Positions 17,214 to 25,801 of a stretch of 64,000 bases of DNA are shown piece after piece (within the stretch, counting starts at the first letter, position 1; each line of letters opens with the position of its first letter). The DNA lies in assembly GCF_000024905.1 (NCBI RefSeq), contig NC_013522.1, forward strand, positions 1,302,001-1,366,000, in the 5' to 3' direction. Source of the stretch: Thermanaerovibrio acidaminovorans DSM 6589. Lineage in GTDB: Bacteria; Synergistota; Synergistia; Synergistales; Synergistaceae. The position numbers and the translations under genes are program-made. The notes under the pieces were generated by a model. That model did not search any database, had not been told where the DNA came from, and saw only the letters and a program-made list of their open reading frames with translations.

Positions 17214-18397
17214 TACTTGTCGACCTCCATCAGTATGCCCTTTAGGTACTCCCCCTGGGGAACCTGGGGGGAGACCGGGTGATCCCAGGGCTGGGCGGGC
17301 CTGTGGATGACCCTCACCTGGGCGGATCTGTCCAGGGCCCCCTTCAGGGCCAGCTCCAGCAACGCATCATGGGACACCGCGTGGCTACAGGAGCCGAACA
17401 GGACGAAGCCCCCGGAGAGGACCAGGTTGATGGCCCTCACCATCAGCTCCCGGTAGCCCCTCATGGCCCCCTCCAGGTTCCGCCTGGAGGGGGCGAAGGG
17501 GGGCGGATCCATTATAACTAAATTAAACTTCTCCCCTCGCTGGTCGAGCCCCTTGAGCAGGTCGAAGGCGTTGCCCTCCAGGAGGGTCACCCTCTCCTGG
17601 AGTCCCAGGCCGCGGGCGGACCAGAGGGCGTTGGAGAGGGCCAGGGGGGACTGCTCCACCAGCACCGCCTCCCGGGCCCCCAGGGCGAGCAGGTTCAGCG
17701 ACAGGTGGCCCTGGTAGGAGAAGGCGTCCAGCACCCTAGCCCCCTCCAGGGGCAGGCGGGACAGGTCCTCCGCCCAGTCCCGGGTGTCCAGGTAGAGACC
17801 GGTCTTCTGGCCCTTCAGGACCGGCACCCGCTGGGGGACCCGCCCCAGGGGGACCGTCAGGTCCTGGTCCAGGGAGCCGATGAGGACCCGCACGTCCTCC
17901 TGGAGGCCCTCCTTGGGCAGGTGCTTCCCGGTGTTCTTCAGCACCACGGACCGGATGGAGGGCACCGCCTCCAGGAGGCACCGGACGAAGAGGTCCAGGT
18001 TCCTGATCCACCCCAGGTGGGACAGCTGGAGCACCGCGGTGGATCCGTAGAGGTCCACCACCGCGGCGGGCAATCCGTCCGACTCCCCGTGGACCAGCCG
18101 AAAGGCCTGGACCCCTCTCGAGCGGGCCATGGGGATCCGCCAGGAGGCGGCGGAGGCCAGGCGCCTGGAGAGGACCGCCCCCAGGTCCTCGGCGGGTCCG
18201 AAGCCCAGGATCCGGACCGCTATGTCCGAGGGGCCGAGGAGGCCGAAGGCCACCGGGCGGCGGTCCAGCAGGACCTCCACCAGGTCCCCCATCTCCCCCT
18301 GGGAGTGGGCCACCGCCCCCCGGTAGATCCAGGGATGGCGCCTTGCGATGCCCTCCGAGGCGGAGGGCTTGAGGTGCACCTTGGGCAGGTGGCTCAT
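17213..18397 (-). CDS. Class I SAM-dependent rRNA methyltransferase, RlmI/RlmK-like
   Basis: 394 residues. An N-terminal PUA domain (about 1-80, with HPWIYRGAV and VAFGLLGPSDIAVRIL) is followed by a linker domain with GESDGLPAAVVDLYG. The Rossmann methyltransferase contains VLDAFSYQGHLSLN (SAM motif I) and the catalytic MDPPPFAPSR, a variant of the NPP[YF] motif for cytosine C5 or guanine methylation. The family modifies 23S rRNA; the exact base cannot be stated. Start ATG overlaps the folE2 stop (ATGA). Confidence 0.9.
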   Translation of the reverse strand: MSHLPKVHLKPSASEGIARRHPWIYRGAVAHSQGEMGDLVEVLLDRRPVAFGLLGPSDIAVRILGFGPAEDLGAVLSRRLASAASWRIPMARSRGVQAFRLVHGESDGLPAAVVDLYGSTAVLQLSHLGWIRNLDLFVRCLLEAVPSIRSVVLKNTGKHLPKEGLQEDVRVLIGSLDQDLTVPLGRVPQRVPVLKGQKTGLYLDTRDWAEDLSRLPLEGARVLDAFSYQGHLSLNLLALGAREAVLVEQSPLALSNALWSARGLGLQERVTLLEGNAFDLLKGLDQRGEKFNLVIMDPPPFAPSRRNLEGAMRGYRELMVRAINLVLSGGFVLFGSCSHAVSHDALLELALKGALDRSAQVRVIHRPAQPWDHPVSPQVPQGEYLKGILMEVDK

Positions 18398-19164
18398 GGC
18401 CGGATCACCTCCGCCACCGCGTCGTGGTCGTGGATGCTCTCGTGGCTAACCACCCGGACCCTGAGGGACTCCACCCGGGGGTCCTCCAAGAGCCGGGCGG
18501 CGCAGTCCCTGGCCAGGTCCTCCACGAACCGGGGCCTCATGTAGGCCCCTTCGGTTACGAACCGTTCGTCCTGGCGCTTGAGCACCGGGTAGACCGGGGA
18601 CGAGGCGTTCTCCTCCGCCACCGCCACCAGCTCCTCGATCCAGATCATGCGCCGGGATCCCACCTCTATGGTGACGTGGGCCCGCTGGTTGTGGGCCCCG
18701 AAGCTGGATATCTCCCGGGAGCATGGGCAGAGGGTCTTCACCGGCACCTTCACCGCCAGGCGGAAGGACAGGTCCTCCCCCCGGAGGGAGGCCAGGACCC
18801 GGCACCGGACCTCCAGGGGGCAGGGGATCCGGGTCACCGGCGAGGCCTTGGGGACGAAGAAGGGGAACCGGACCTCCGCCTCGGAGGCGCTGGCCCCCAG
18901 GGAGGAGGACAGGGAGGAGAGCAGCTCCCGGGCGGATGAGGGGCAGGGGACCCGGCCGTCCCACTGGAGGACCAGCTGGGCTATCCTGCTCATGTGGGAG
19001 CCCCGCACGTCCGGCGGCAGGTCGGTGAAGGCGCAGAAGCGCCCCACGGTGTGTAGCGCGGGTCCCTCCATGGATAGCACCTCCATGGGCCGCTTGATCC
19101 CCCGGACCCCCACCCGGTTCAGGCCTATGCCCCTCAGGTCCCGTTCGGACTGGAGGTCCCTCAC
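18394..19164 (-). CDS. folE2: GTP cyclohydrolase FolE2 (type IB)
   Basis: Makes 7,8-dihydroneopterin triphosphate from GTP, the entry step for queuosine and folate. The family hallmark is the cysteine motif VKTLCPCSREIS (about residues 147-158). GSHMSRIAQLV and the terminal HESIHDHDAVAEV are also present. The GTG start at 19164 overlaps the queD stop as GTGA and gives 256 residues with the conserved RVGVRGIKRP beginning. FolE2 does not need zinc in the way FolE does and is often found in bacteria facing zinc limitation. Pairing with queD suggests supply of the queuosine pathway. Confidence 0.93.
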   Translation of the reverse strand: MRDLQSERDLRGIGLNRVGVRGIKRPMEVLSMEGPALHTVGRFCAFTDLPPDVRGSHMSRIAQLVLQWDGRVPCPSSARELLSSLSSSLGASASEAEVRFPFFVPKASPVTRIPCPLEVRCRVLASLRGEDLSFRLAVKVPVKTLCPCSREISSFGAHNQRAHVTIEVGSRRMIWIEELVAVAEENASSPVYPVLKRQDERFVTEGAYMRPRFVEDLARDCAARLLEDPRVESLRVRVVSHESIHDHDAVAEVIRP

Positions 19165-19526
19165 CGCCGGTCCTCCCGGAGGAACAGGGCGGAGCAGTCG
19201 GGGCTCTCGAAGACCTCCACGGACTCCAGGCGTCGGTTGGGGGCCTCCAGCCGGTCCGCCAGGGCCTCGAAGATCCACCGGCTCAACGCCTCGGCGGTGG
19301 GCTGTTCCAGCAGGTCGTTGAGGCACGAGTGGTCCAGCCTGGAGAGGACCATCTCCTCCACCAGTCCCTTGAGCTCCGTGAAGTCCATTATCATCCCCTC
19401 CGGGTCCGGGGAGCCCTCCAGGGTGATCACGAACGAGTAGGTGTGCCCGTGCAGGGCCTCGCACCGGCCCTTGTACCTGGGCAACCAGTGGGCGGCGCTG
19501 AAGCTGAAGCGCCTCTTGAGCTTCAT
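19161..19526 (-). CDS. queD: 6-carboxytetrahydropterin synthase QueD
   Basis: Small pterin synthase (121 residues) acting after FolE2 to make 6-carboxy-5,6,7,8-tetrahydropterin for queuosine. Zinc ligands are the His of FSAAHW and the two His of ALHGHTYSF. The catalytic Cys is in RCEALHGH, and the LDHSCLND and PTAEALSRWIF motifs are present, as is the C-terminal Glu of VEVFESPD. No queE or queC was seen in this window, so the remaining steps lie elsewhere. First gene of a six-gene operon ending at yggS. Confidence 0.92.
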   Translation of the reverse strand: MKLKRRFSFSAAHWLPRYKGRCEALHGHTYSFVITLEGSPDPEGMIMDFTELKGLVEEMVLSRLDHSCLNDLLEQPTAEALSRWIFEALADRLEAPNRRLESVEVFESPDCSALFLREDRR

Positions 19527-19562
19527 GGTCTTTACCTTCCCTTCGATGGCTAGATGGCCTTC

Positions 19563-19591
19563 ATTTTAGCATCATACCCACCGGGGCTGAA
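19563..19591 (-). promoter_or_regulatory. Probable promoter of the queD operon
   Basis: Minus strand TTCAGC (19586-19591), 17-nt spacer, TGC-TAAAAT extended -10 (19563-19571). It starts about 30 nt upstream of the queD ATG. No preQ1 riboswitch-like aptamer fits in the short leader. Confidence 0.5.
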
Positions 19592-19605
19592 GGGAAGGGG
19601 TCCCC

Positions 19606-20460
19606 TCACAGCCCCAGCCGGGTCTGGGATGGGGTACCCTCCCCCAGTCCCAGGAGGCCCGCCATGGCCAGGGCGGACTTGAGGGCGCTACCCCCCACGC
19701 AGTTGTTGAACATGACGAAGACCCGGGGCACCCGCTGGGCGTGCCGCAGCGCCAGGTCCCTCCAAGGCCTCAGCTCCTGGGCGGGGTACACGTAGTTCCC
19801 CCGCTCCTCCGGGGTGGGGAAGGGTCCACCGCCGGTGCCCCTCCCGTGGAGGCGGGCTATGGCACCCCAGGTGGCGGTGAGGTGCCAGGGCATGGCCCCA
19901 TGGGGGGAAAGATCGGCTCCAACCAGGGCCAGGTTCTGATCCCGGGCGGTCTCAAGCAGCCCCTCCAGTGGGCCCGAGGCGAACCACCGGGGGTTCCTCA
20001 GCTCCACCGCCAGGGGCCAGCCGGGGGAGAGCTCCCGGATGGCGGAGAGGTAGTCCAGCGCCTCCCCGGAGGGCTCGAAGGATGGGGGGAACTGGAAGAG
20101 CAGGTACCCCAGCTTTCCGGAGGACCGGAGGGGCTCCAGCGCCTCCAGGAAGGCGGCATAGAGCCTCCGGCGGACCCTGGGGGGAACCATGTGGCGGAGC
20201 ACCCGATCCGCCCCCTGGGGCCTGGCCCAGGCGGGCAGGGCCTGGGACCTCACCGGGTGGTGGGTGAAGAGGCCGAAGGCCTTGACCCCCAGTAGGAAGC
20301 CCTTGGGGACCGACACGGAGATCCGGAAGACCGCCTCCGCCCTGGGCAGGGCGTAAAAGGTGGACCCCACCTCCAGGGCCCCGAAGGGGGCCTCCAGGGG
20401 GGCCCGCCTGTCCCGGCCCTTCAGGTCCTTCAGGGCGCAAAGACCGATCCGCACGTCCAA
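19606..20460 (-). CDS. DUF72 (YecE-like) protein
   Basis: 284 residues, a TIM-barrel family of unknown activity. Signatures are RIGLCALKD at the start, EVGSTFYALP, FLLGVKAFGLFTHH, LLFQFPPSF, AVELRNPRWF and the C-terminal VPRVFVMFNNCVGGSALKSAL. The start is TTG at 20460, seven nt after a full GGAGG (GGAGGTGA); longer frames lack a ribosome site. It is divergent from glnN, about 160 nt away, and monocistronic as far as can be seen. Confidence 0.85.
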   Translation of the reverse strand: MDVRIGLCALKDLKGRDRRAPLEAPFGALEVGSTFYALPRAEAVFRISVSVPKGFLLGVKAFGLFTHHPVRSQALPAWARPQGADRVLRHMVPPRVRRRLYAAFLEALEPLRSSGKLGYLLFQFPPSFEPSGEALDYLSAIRELSPGWPLAVELRNPRWFASGPLEGLLETARDQNLALVGADLSPHGAMPWHLTATWGAIARLHGRGTGGGPFPTPEERGNYVYPAQELRPWRDLALRHAQRVPRVFVMFNNCVGGSALKSALAMAGLLGLGEGTPSQTRLGL

Positions 20461-20539
20461 TTCATCACCTCCCTCTGCTCCATTCGATTTTGCACCACCC
20501 ATGGCGGCCCTTCAAGCCCAGTGGGCTCCAGATCACAAT

Positions 20540-20583
20540 CGATTAAATCGCTCGTTAGACTTGCATGATATCAAACATCATGC
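20540..20583. promoter_or_regulatory. Two palindromes upstream of glnN
   Basis: CGATT-A-AATCG (20540-20550) and GCATGAT-7 nt-ATCATGC (20563-20583) lie in the gap between DUF72 and glnN. The second ends 38 nt before the glnN start codon. They could be operator sites or a leader hairpin. They do not match the GlnR/TnrA consensus TGTNA-N7-TNACA. Confidence 0.4.
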
Positions 20584-20621
20584 TACAACTAGCCATATTT
20601 TTGGGATGAGAGGTGGTAGTT

Positions 20622-22721
20622 ATGGGAGATAGGCCTACATGCGTGTTCGGATGCGACGTCTTCGACCGGCGGGCCATGAGGGAGCGGCTTCCCCGGGAGG
20701 TGTACGCCCGGCTCCTGGAGGTGATGGAGGGGACCGGCAAGCTGGACGAGGCCATCGCGGGGGTCATAGCCTCCGCCATGAAGGAGTGGGCGGTGTCTCG
20801 GGGGGCCACCCACTACGCCCACTGGTTCCATCCCCGGAACGAGATGACCGCGGAGAAGCACATGGCGTTCCTCACCGTGGACGGGGACGGGACCCCGCTG
20901 GAGTCCTTCAGCGCCTTCGAGCTGATCCAGGGGGAGCCGGACGCATCCAGCTTCCCCTGCGGGAGCGTCAGGTCCACCTTCGAGGCCCGGGGGTACACCG
21001 CCTGGGATCCCTCCAGCCCCGCCTTCGTGGTGCGGAGCGAGCGGGGGGGCACCCTATGCGTGCCGTCGGTTTTCATCGCCTTCGACGGGACGCCGCTGGA
21101 CATGAAGACCCCGCTCCTTCGGGCCCTGAGCGCCCTGGAGGGGCGGGCCTTAAGGATATCCCGCCTGTTCGGCAACCGGGGGGTCCGGTGGATAAAGATG
21201 ACCTGCGGGGCGGAGCAGGAGTTCTTCCTCATCGACTCCGACCGGGCCAGGAGGCGGCCGGACATCCTCCACTGTGGACGGACCCTGATAGGGGCGGAGC
21301 CCCCCAAGGGCCAGCAGATGGAGGACCACTACTTCGGGTCCATCCACCACCGGGCGCTGGGGTACATGGAGGAGGTGGAGGAGGAGCTGCTGCGGCTGGG
21401 GGTGGCGGTGAAGACCCGGCACAACGAGGTGGCCCCCTGTCAGTTCGAGTTCGCCCCCCAGCACTGCGAGGCCAACCTGGCGTGCGACCAGAACCAGGTG
21501 ATGATGCTCACCATGCGGCGGCTGGCCCACAGGCACGGGCTGAGGCTGCTCCTCCACGAGAAGCCCTTCGCCAACCTGAACGGCAGCGGCAAGCACGTGA
21601 ACTTCTCCCTGGTGGACAGCGAGGGGCGGAACCTGCTCTCCCCCTCGTCGAACCCCCGCCGGAACGTGCAGTTCCTCACGTACCTGGCGGCCTTCGTGCT
21701 GGGGCTCTGGGAGCACGGGGGGCTTCTCAGGGCCGCCACCGCGTGTCCTGGGAACACCCATCGCCTGGGAGGGCACGAGGCGCCGCCGGTGATCATGAGC
21801 ATCTACCTGGGGGAGGTGATAACCCGGGTGCTGGACCGGATAGACGAGGAGATCGACCAGATCGGGGGCAGGCGTCCCATGGACCTGGGGCTCAATCGGC
21901 TACCATCCATCCGAGCGGACAACACGGACCGGAACCGGACCGCCCCCATAGCCTTCACGGGGAACAAGCTTGAGTTCCGCTCCCCGGGCTCGTCCCAGTC
22001 CATCGCGGGGCCCCTCACCATGCTGGCCGCCATCTGGGCCAGGGGGCTGGACTGGATAGGGGACCGGATGGAGGCCAGGATCGCCTCCGGCATGGAGCCC
22101 AAGGACGCGGCGCTGGAGGCGGTGAGGGAGGCGGTCCGGGTGGCCCGGGGGGTCATCTTCGAGGGGAACTGCTACAGCCCCGAGTGGGAGGCGGAGGCTC
22201 GGAGGAGGGGGCTTCTGGTGGCCAAGGGACCCACCGAGGCCCTGTCCCGGCTGATAGCCCGGGAGAACGTGGAGCTTTTGAGCTCCCTGAAGGTCATGTC
22301 TCCCGGGGAGTGCGAGACCTTCTGCCAGACCCGGCTGGAACAGCACGTGAAGTGGACCCGGATAGAGATGGGGGTCATGAGGTCCATGCTGCTGGAGGGG
22401 GTACTGCCCGCCCTCAAGCGCAGCGCCGCCCTGGAGGCGGAGGCCCTTAGTGCGTTCAGGGCCGCTGGGCTCTCCCCCAAGGGGGACCCGCTGGAGGCCC
22501 TGCTGGGGGACCTGGAGGCGGTCCGGGATGGGGTGAGGGGCCTCGAGGGCTCCATGGAGGACCTCAAGGCCCAGCCGGACCTCTTCGAGGCCTGCCGGGC
22601 CTCGGAGGAGTGCGTGGAGGTGATGAACCGGATCCGGGAGGCGGTGGACCGGGCGGAGGAGGCCTGTCCCTGGGATCTGTGGCCCTACCCCCGCTACCGG
22701 GAGCTGCTCTCCCTGGGCTAG
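20622..22721 (+). CDS. glnN: Glutamine synthetase type III
   Basis: ATP-dependent amidation of glutamate with ammonia. At 699 residues it is in the range of the large GSIII (GlnN) class, not GlnA. Hallmarks are GCDVFDRRAMRERLP at the N-terminus, the HWFHP motif, EQEFFLID (metal and glutamate site), NEVAPCQFEF, NGSGKHVNFSL and GNTHRLGGHEAPP. The ATG at 20622 follows AGAGGTGG; a GTG at 20613 has no ribosome site. This is the second plus-strand gene of the window. It ends tail-to-tail with the dynamin-like gene, the stop codons sharing CTAG. Confidence 0.95.
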   Translation: MGDRPTCVFGCDVFDRRAMRERLPREVYARLLEVMEGTGKLDEAIAGVIASAMKEWAVSRGATHYAHWFHPRNEMTAEKHMAFLTVDGDGTPLESFSAFELIQGEPDASSFPCGSVRSTFEARGYTAWDPSSPAFVVRSERGGTLCVPSVFIAFDGTPLDMKTPLLRALSALEGRALRISRLFGNRGVRWIKMTCGAEQEFFLIDSDRARRRPDILHCGRTLIGAEPPKGQQMEDHYFGSIHHRALGYMEEVEEELLRLGVAVKTRHNEVAPCQFEFAPQHCEANLACDQNQVMMLTMRRLAHRHGLRLLLHEKPFANLNGSGKHVNFSLVDSEGRNLLSPSSNPRRNVQFLTYLAAFVLGLWEHGGLLRAATACPGNTHRLGGHEAPPVIMSIYLGEVITRVLDRIDEEIDQIGGRRPMDLGLNRLPSIRADNTDRNRTAPIAFTGNKLEFRSPGSSQSIAGPLTMLAAIWARGLDWIGDRMEARIASGMEPKDAALEAVREAVRVARGVIFEGNCYSPEWEAEARRRGLLVAKGPTEALSRLIARENVELLSSLKVMSPGECETFCQTRLEQHVKWTRIEMGVMRSMLLEGVLPALKRSAALEAEALSAFRAAGLSPKGDPLEALLGDLEAVRDGVRGLEGSMEDLKAQPDLFEACRASEECVEVMNRIREAVDRAEEACPWDLWPYPRYRELLSLG

Positions 22722-23941
22722 TCCCGGGGGGATATCTCCCGCTCTATCTCCTCAAGCTGCCGGAGGAGGTGGGTCAGCTCCCGGCCCCGCTCCTCCAGCC
22801 GGTCCTGGGCGGCGGACTTTAGGTCCATGGCCTCCTCCGCCGCCCGGGCCATGTCCCCCCGGGAGGAGGCGGATATCCGGCGGGCCTGGTCCTGGAGGCG
22901 TTGGACCACCAGATCCGGGAGATCCCGCCTCAGGCGATCTAGCTCCCGGTCCATCCGGGCCACCAGGGAGTCCACGTCCTTCATGACCAGCGCCTCCGCG
23001 TCGGACCTGCGCAGCCGAAGCTCCTCCACGCCGGACAGGAACCGGTCTATCCGGTCCTTCAGGACCTGGACCGGCTGTCTCAGGGAGTCCAGCTCCACCG
23101 AGGCGGAGGCGGAGATGGAGCCCACCACGGAGAGCAGGCGCCTTTCGTTGGCGGAGAGCTGGATCCGGGTCCCCTGGGACTTGAGGGTGGAGGACAGGTG
23201 CTCCCTCAGGGCCGCAAGGCCCCAGGCGAACGGGTCCTGGTGGCTGAGCCGGGCGGAGACGGGGAAGACCGGCAAGGGGCGGGAGAGCTCCCGCTCCACC
23301 GCGGAGGATAGGTAGCGGATCATCCGGTCCAGCTCATCCCGGGAGAGGAAGTCGATCTTGTTGAGCACCAGGATGACCTCCGGGACGGTGGATGACAGGT
23401 CCTTGAGCAGCGCCATCTCCCTGGCGGACATGGGGGAGTCCACCGAGAGGGCGAACAGGGCCAGGTCTATGCGGGGGAGGTACTCCCGGGCCTCCTGGGT
23501 CTGGGAGGAGTGGAGGCTCTCGAAGCCCGGGGTGTCCACCAGGACCAGGCCCCCCTGGAGGAAGGGGGAGGGGCACCTGACCAGGGCCCAGCGGACCTGG
23601 AGGCGGTTGCCCGGGTTCAGGTCCTCGGAGACGAAGGACTGGAGCTGATCGATTGGCAGGTCCCGGGTGGAGCCGTCCCGGAAGGTGACCGTTAGGCCCG
23701 GTTCCCCGTGCTCCAGGAGGGTTATCACGTTGGTGAGGGGTAGAGCGCCGGTGGGGAGCACCAAGGATCCCACCAGGGCGTTGAGCAGGGTGGACTTGCC
23801 CCGCTTGAACTCCCCCACCGCCGCCACGTAGAGTCGGCCCCGGGAGAGCCTGGAGCGCACCTCCTCCAGCACCTCCCGGTGGGAGGGTTGAAGGTCCAGG
23901 GCCTCCAGCCTGCGGAGGGCCAAGAGAAGCGGACTGGACAT
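22718..23941 (-). CDS. Dynamin-family GTPase
   Basis: 407 residues. G1 is VGEFKRGKSTLLNAL (about residues 43-57), G2 a threonine near LPLTNVITL, G3 DTPGFESLH and G4 LNKIDFL. The second half is helical with coiled-coil segments, and no transmembrane helix is evident, so it looks like a short bacterial dynamin-like protein. Such proteins remodel or protect membranes. The ATG at 23941 follows GGAGGTGG. It lies downstream of the SLH porin but behind that gene's terminator. Confidence 0.85.
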   Translation of the reverse strand: MSSPLLLALRRLEALDLQPSHREVLEEVRSRLSRGRLYVAAVGEFKRGKSTLLNALVGSLVLPTGALPLTNVITLLEHGEPGLTVTFRDGSTRDLPIDQLQSFVSEDLNPGNRLQVRWALVRCPSPFLQGGLVLVDTPGFESLHSSQTQEAREYLPRIDLALFALSVDSPMSAREMALLKDLSSTVPEVILVLNKIDFLSRDELDRMIRYLSSAVERELSRPLPVFPVSARLSHQDPFAWGLAALREHLSSTLKSQGTRIQLSANERRLLSVVGSISASASVELDSLRQPVQVLKDRIDRFLSGVEELRLRRSDAEALVMKDVDSLVARMDRELDRLRRDLPDLVVQRLQDQARRISASSRGDMARAAEEAMDLKSAAQDRLEERGRELTHLLRQLEEIEREISPRD

Positions 23942-23979
23942 GGGGGACCACCTCCGGGGGGTATGGTATCACCCGGGGG

Positions 23980-24019
23980 GCAAAAAAGAAAGGACGCGGG
24001 GGATATCCCCCGCGTCCTT
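23980..24019 (-). terminator. Terminator of SLH porin gene
   Basis: A 30-nt perfect palindrome (23990-24019, AAGGACGCGGGGGAT and its complement) is followed on the minus strand by TCTTTTTTG, 12 nt beyond the porin stop codon. Confidence 0.88.
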
Positions 24020-24030
24020 CAGGGTTGCGC

Positions 24031-25488
24031 TTAGAACACCACGTGGGTCCGGAACCGAACCAGGTTGTCGTCCCCGGAGAAACCGCTGGGGTTGTCGGTG
24101 CCGTAGTCGATCTTGTCGTAGACCAGCTCGAACTTAACCGCCGGGTTGTACTGGTAGGCCACCCCGAAGGTGTAGTTCTTGGTGTCGTCCACACCGGCGC
24201 CGGACACATCGGCGGTCAGATAGCGCTGGAAGGTGGACCACTTGTCGTTCCACTTCTGCTCGGCGCGGGCGAAGAACACGGTGGTATCGTCGTTGCTGCT
24301 AGCTGCTGCACCACGGTTCGCCAGGACCTCGGCACCATAGTTGCTGTAGGCACTGGAGTCCCTGTCGCCGGTCATCACGAAGGAATCGTCGATCTTTGCG
24401 TACTCGAGCCACAGGCTGGTGAACTTGAGCAGGTCCTGCTTCACGTCCAGGATGACCTTGTAGGCCACCGGGGAGTCGTTAGACACGGTACCCCACAGGT
24501 TCTGCTTGTAGTAGGCGCCCTTCAGGGACACGGAGGGGTTGAACTTGAACTCCATATCGGCCCCGTAGGTGTTGTCGACATCGGGGCTAGCGGTCCTAGA
24601 GCCCTCCGCGTAGTCGTAGCTCCTCCAGACCCCCATGACGCCCAGGCGGAACTGCTCGTTGAAGTTGAAGTCCATCCGGGCGCCGTACATGAAGTACTCG
24701 TCCACGGAATCGATGCCATCGTCCCAGTGGCTCACGAAGGCATCGAAGTCCACCATCCCGAAGCTCTTCTGGAACCGGAAGCCCTTGAGGGTCCAGTCGC
24801 CCACGAAGGCCTCGTTGTCCACATAGAGGCCCCTCTCGTCCTCCCAGTCGATGTTCTGCAGACCAGCGGTCATGGTGATGTCGTAGGGCAGCTTGGTGGT
24901 CACGTAGTAGTAGTCCCACTTGGCGCTGTCGTAGCCCTGGCTGTCGTGCTTGTAACCGAGCCTGGAGGTGAAGGTGGTGGTCTCGTTGATCCGCTTCTTG
25001 ATCCAGATGCGGTAACGGTTCAGGGAGAACTCGTTCTTGCCGTCAAAGTCGTACTTGGTGTTGTCCTCGTTGGCGAACTTGGCGTCGAAGCGGAACTCAC
25101 CGGCGAGGCTCCAGCCCCCCAGGTCCTTCTCGAGCACCGCCACCCGGCTGTCCAGCTTGTCAACCTTCACACCCAGGGCGTCTAGCTCGTCCTTGAACTC
25201 CACAACCAGCTTCTTCAGCATCTCCACGTCCTGCTTGCTGGCCTTGTCAAGGTCCACCTTGGCAAGCGCCCGGGCAACTATGGACGCCATCTCGTAACGG
25301 GTGGCGGGCTGACCGCCCTTGTAGGAACCGTCGGGATAGCCGGAGATGACCCCCTTGGAGGCCAGCTGGCTCACCGCATCGTAAGCCCAGTGGTTCATGG
25401 GAACGTCCATGAACGGGTTGGCCGCGAAGGCCGGCGCAGCGAAGGCCACGAGAAGGGCCGCCGCGAAAAGCACAAAGCTCTTCTTCAT
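24031..25488 (-). CDS. Outer-membrane porin with N-terminal SLH domain
   Basis: 485 residues. Signal peptide about 1-22 (ending AAPAFA), then one S-layer-homology domain (FMDVPMNHWAYDAVSQLAS, about 25-75) that binds cell-wall polymer in the periplasm. A coiled coil follows (about 85-130), and then a beta-barrel rich in alternating aromatic strands ending in a terminal Phe (FRTHVVF). This is the Omp-alpha/SlpA type found in Synergistota, Thermus and similar lineages, which tethers the outer membrane and forms pores. A strong promoter, a long leader and a strong terminator suggest a very abundant monocistronic product. Confidence 0.9.
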   Translation of the reverse strand: MKKSFVLFAAALLVAFAAPAFAANPFMDVPMNHWAYDAVSQLASKGVISGYPDGSYKGGQPATRYEMASIVARALAKVDLDKASKQDVEMLKKLVVEFKDELDALGVKVDKLDSRVAVLEKDLGGWSLAGEFRFDAKFANEDNTKYDFDGKNEFSLNRYRIWIKKRINETTTFTSRLGYKHDSQGYDSAKWDYYYVTTKLPYDITMTAGLQNIDWEDERGLYVDNEAFVGDWTLKGFRFQKSFGMVDFDAFVSHWDDGIDSVDEYFMYGARMDFNFNEQFRLGVMGVWRSYDYAEGSRTASPDVDNTYGADMEFKFNPSVSLKGAYYKQNLWGTVSNDSPVAYKVILDVKQDLLKFTSLWLEYAKIDDSFVMTGDRDSSAYSNYGAEVLANRGAAASSNDDTTVFFARAEQKWNDKWSTFQRYLTADVSGAGVDDTKNYTFGVAYQYNPAVKFELVYDKIDYGTDNPSGFSGDDNLVRFRTHVVF

Positions 25489-25726
25489 TGTCTTGTTACC
25501 CCCTTGAGTCTGTATTTTAGACCTCGGAACCGGCGAAGACCCGGGGGAAAGCCCATCCGCAAGAACCCTAGTTCCCTTGCACTCAAGGCGGATCCCACAA
25601 GCCGTCCCGGACCCAAAGGCCCCCGAAACTCCGCTCGCCCTTTATGGCTTGGGGGCATCCACACCTCCTTTCCCGCCCTCAGGGGTCACAGCGAAGCTCC
25701 AAGCTATGTCATGGTCCTCACCGGGT

Positions 25727-25755
25727 ACTATACATGAACCCCCCGAAAATGACAA
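25727..25755 (-). promoter_or_regulatory. Strong promoter of SLH porin gene
   Basis: Minus strand TTGTCA (25750-25755), 17-nt spacer, TATAGT (25727-25732), each 5/6 to consensus with ideal spacing. Confidence 0.75.
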
Positions 25756-25776
25756 GGGGCGGGATGGGCCCGCCCC
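25747..25776 (-). terminator. Terminator of the LPS/rhodanese operon
   Basis: Stem GGGGCGGG/CCCGCCCC (25756-25763 with 25769-25776, 5-nt loop), then TTGTCATTTT on the minus strand, 25 nt after the rhodanese stop codon. The T-rich tail contains the -35 of the porin promoter. Confidence 0.75.
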
Positions 25777-25801
25777 GAAAATTCATCCGCCAAATGACCT
25801 A

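Larger units (their letters stand above)
25489..25801. other. Intergenic region: porin leader plus LPS-operon terminator
   Basis: From the promoter near 25727-25755 to the porin ATG there are about 230 nt of untranslated leader with no convincing frame. The right end carries the terminator of the upstream rhodanese gene, whose tail overlaps the promoter. No known aptamer was recognised. Confidence 0.65.

Noticed and set aside
19527-19605. preQ1 riboswitch before queD
   Set aside because: The leader is about 30 nt and contains no C-rich loop/A-tail arrangement of the preQ1-I aptamer.
20613-20621. GTG start nine nt upstream for glnN
   Set aside because: It coincides with the ribosome site AGAGGTGG that serves the ATG at 20622.
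24025-25185. 386-codon plus-strand frame over the SLH porin
   Set aside because: Val/Leu/His-rich mirror of the porin codons, no homology pattern.
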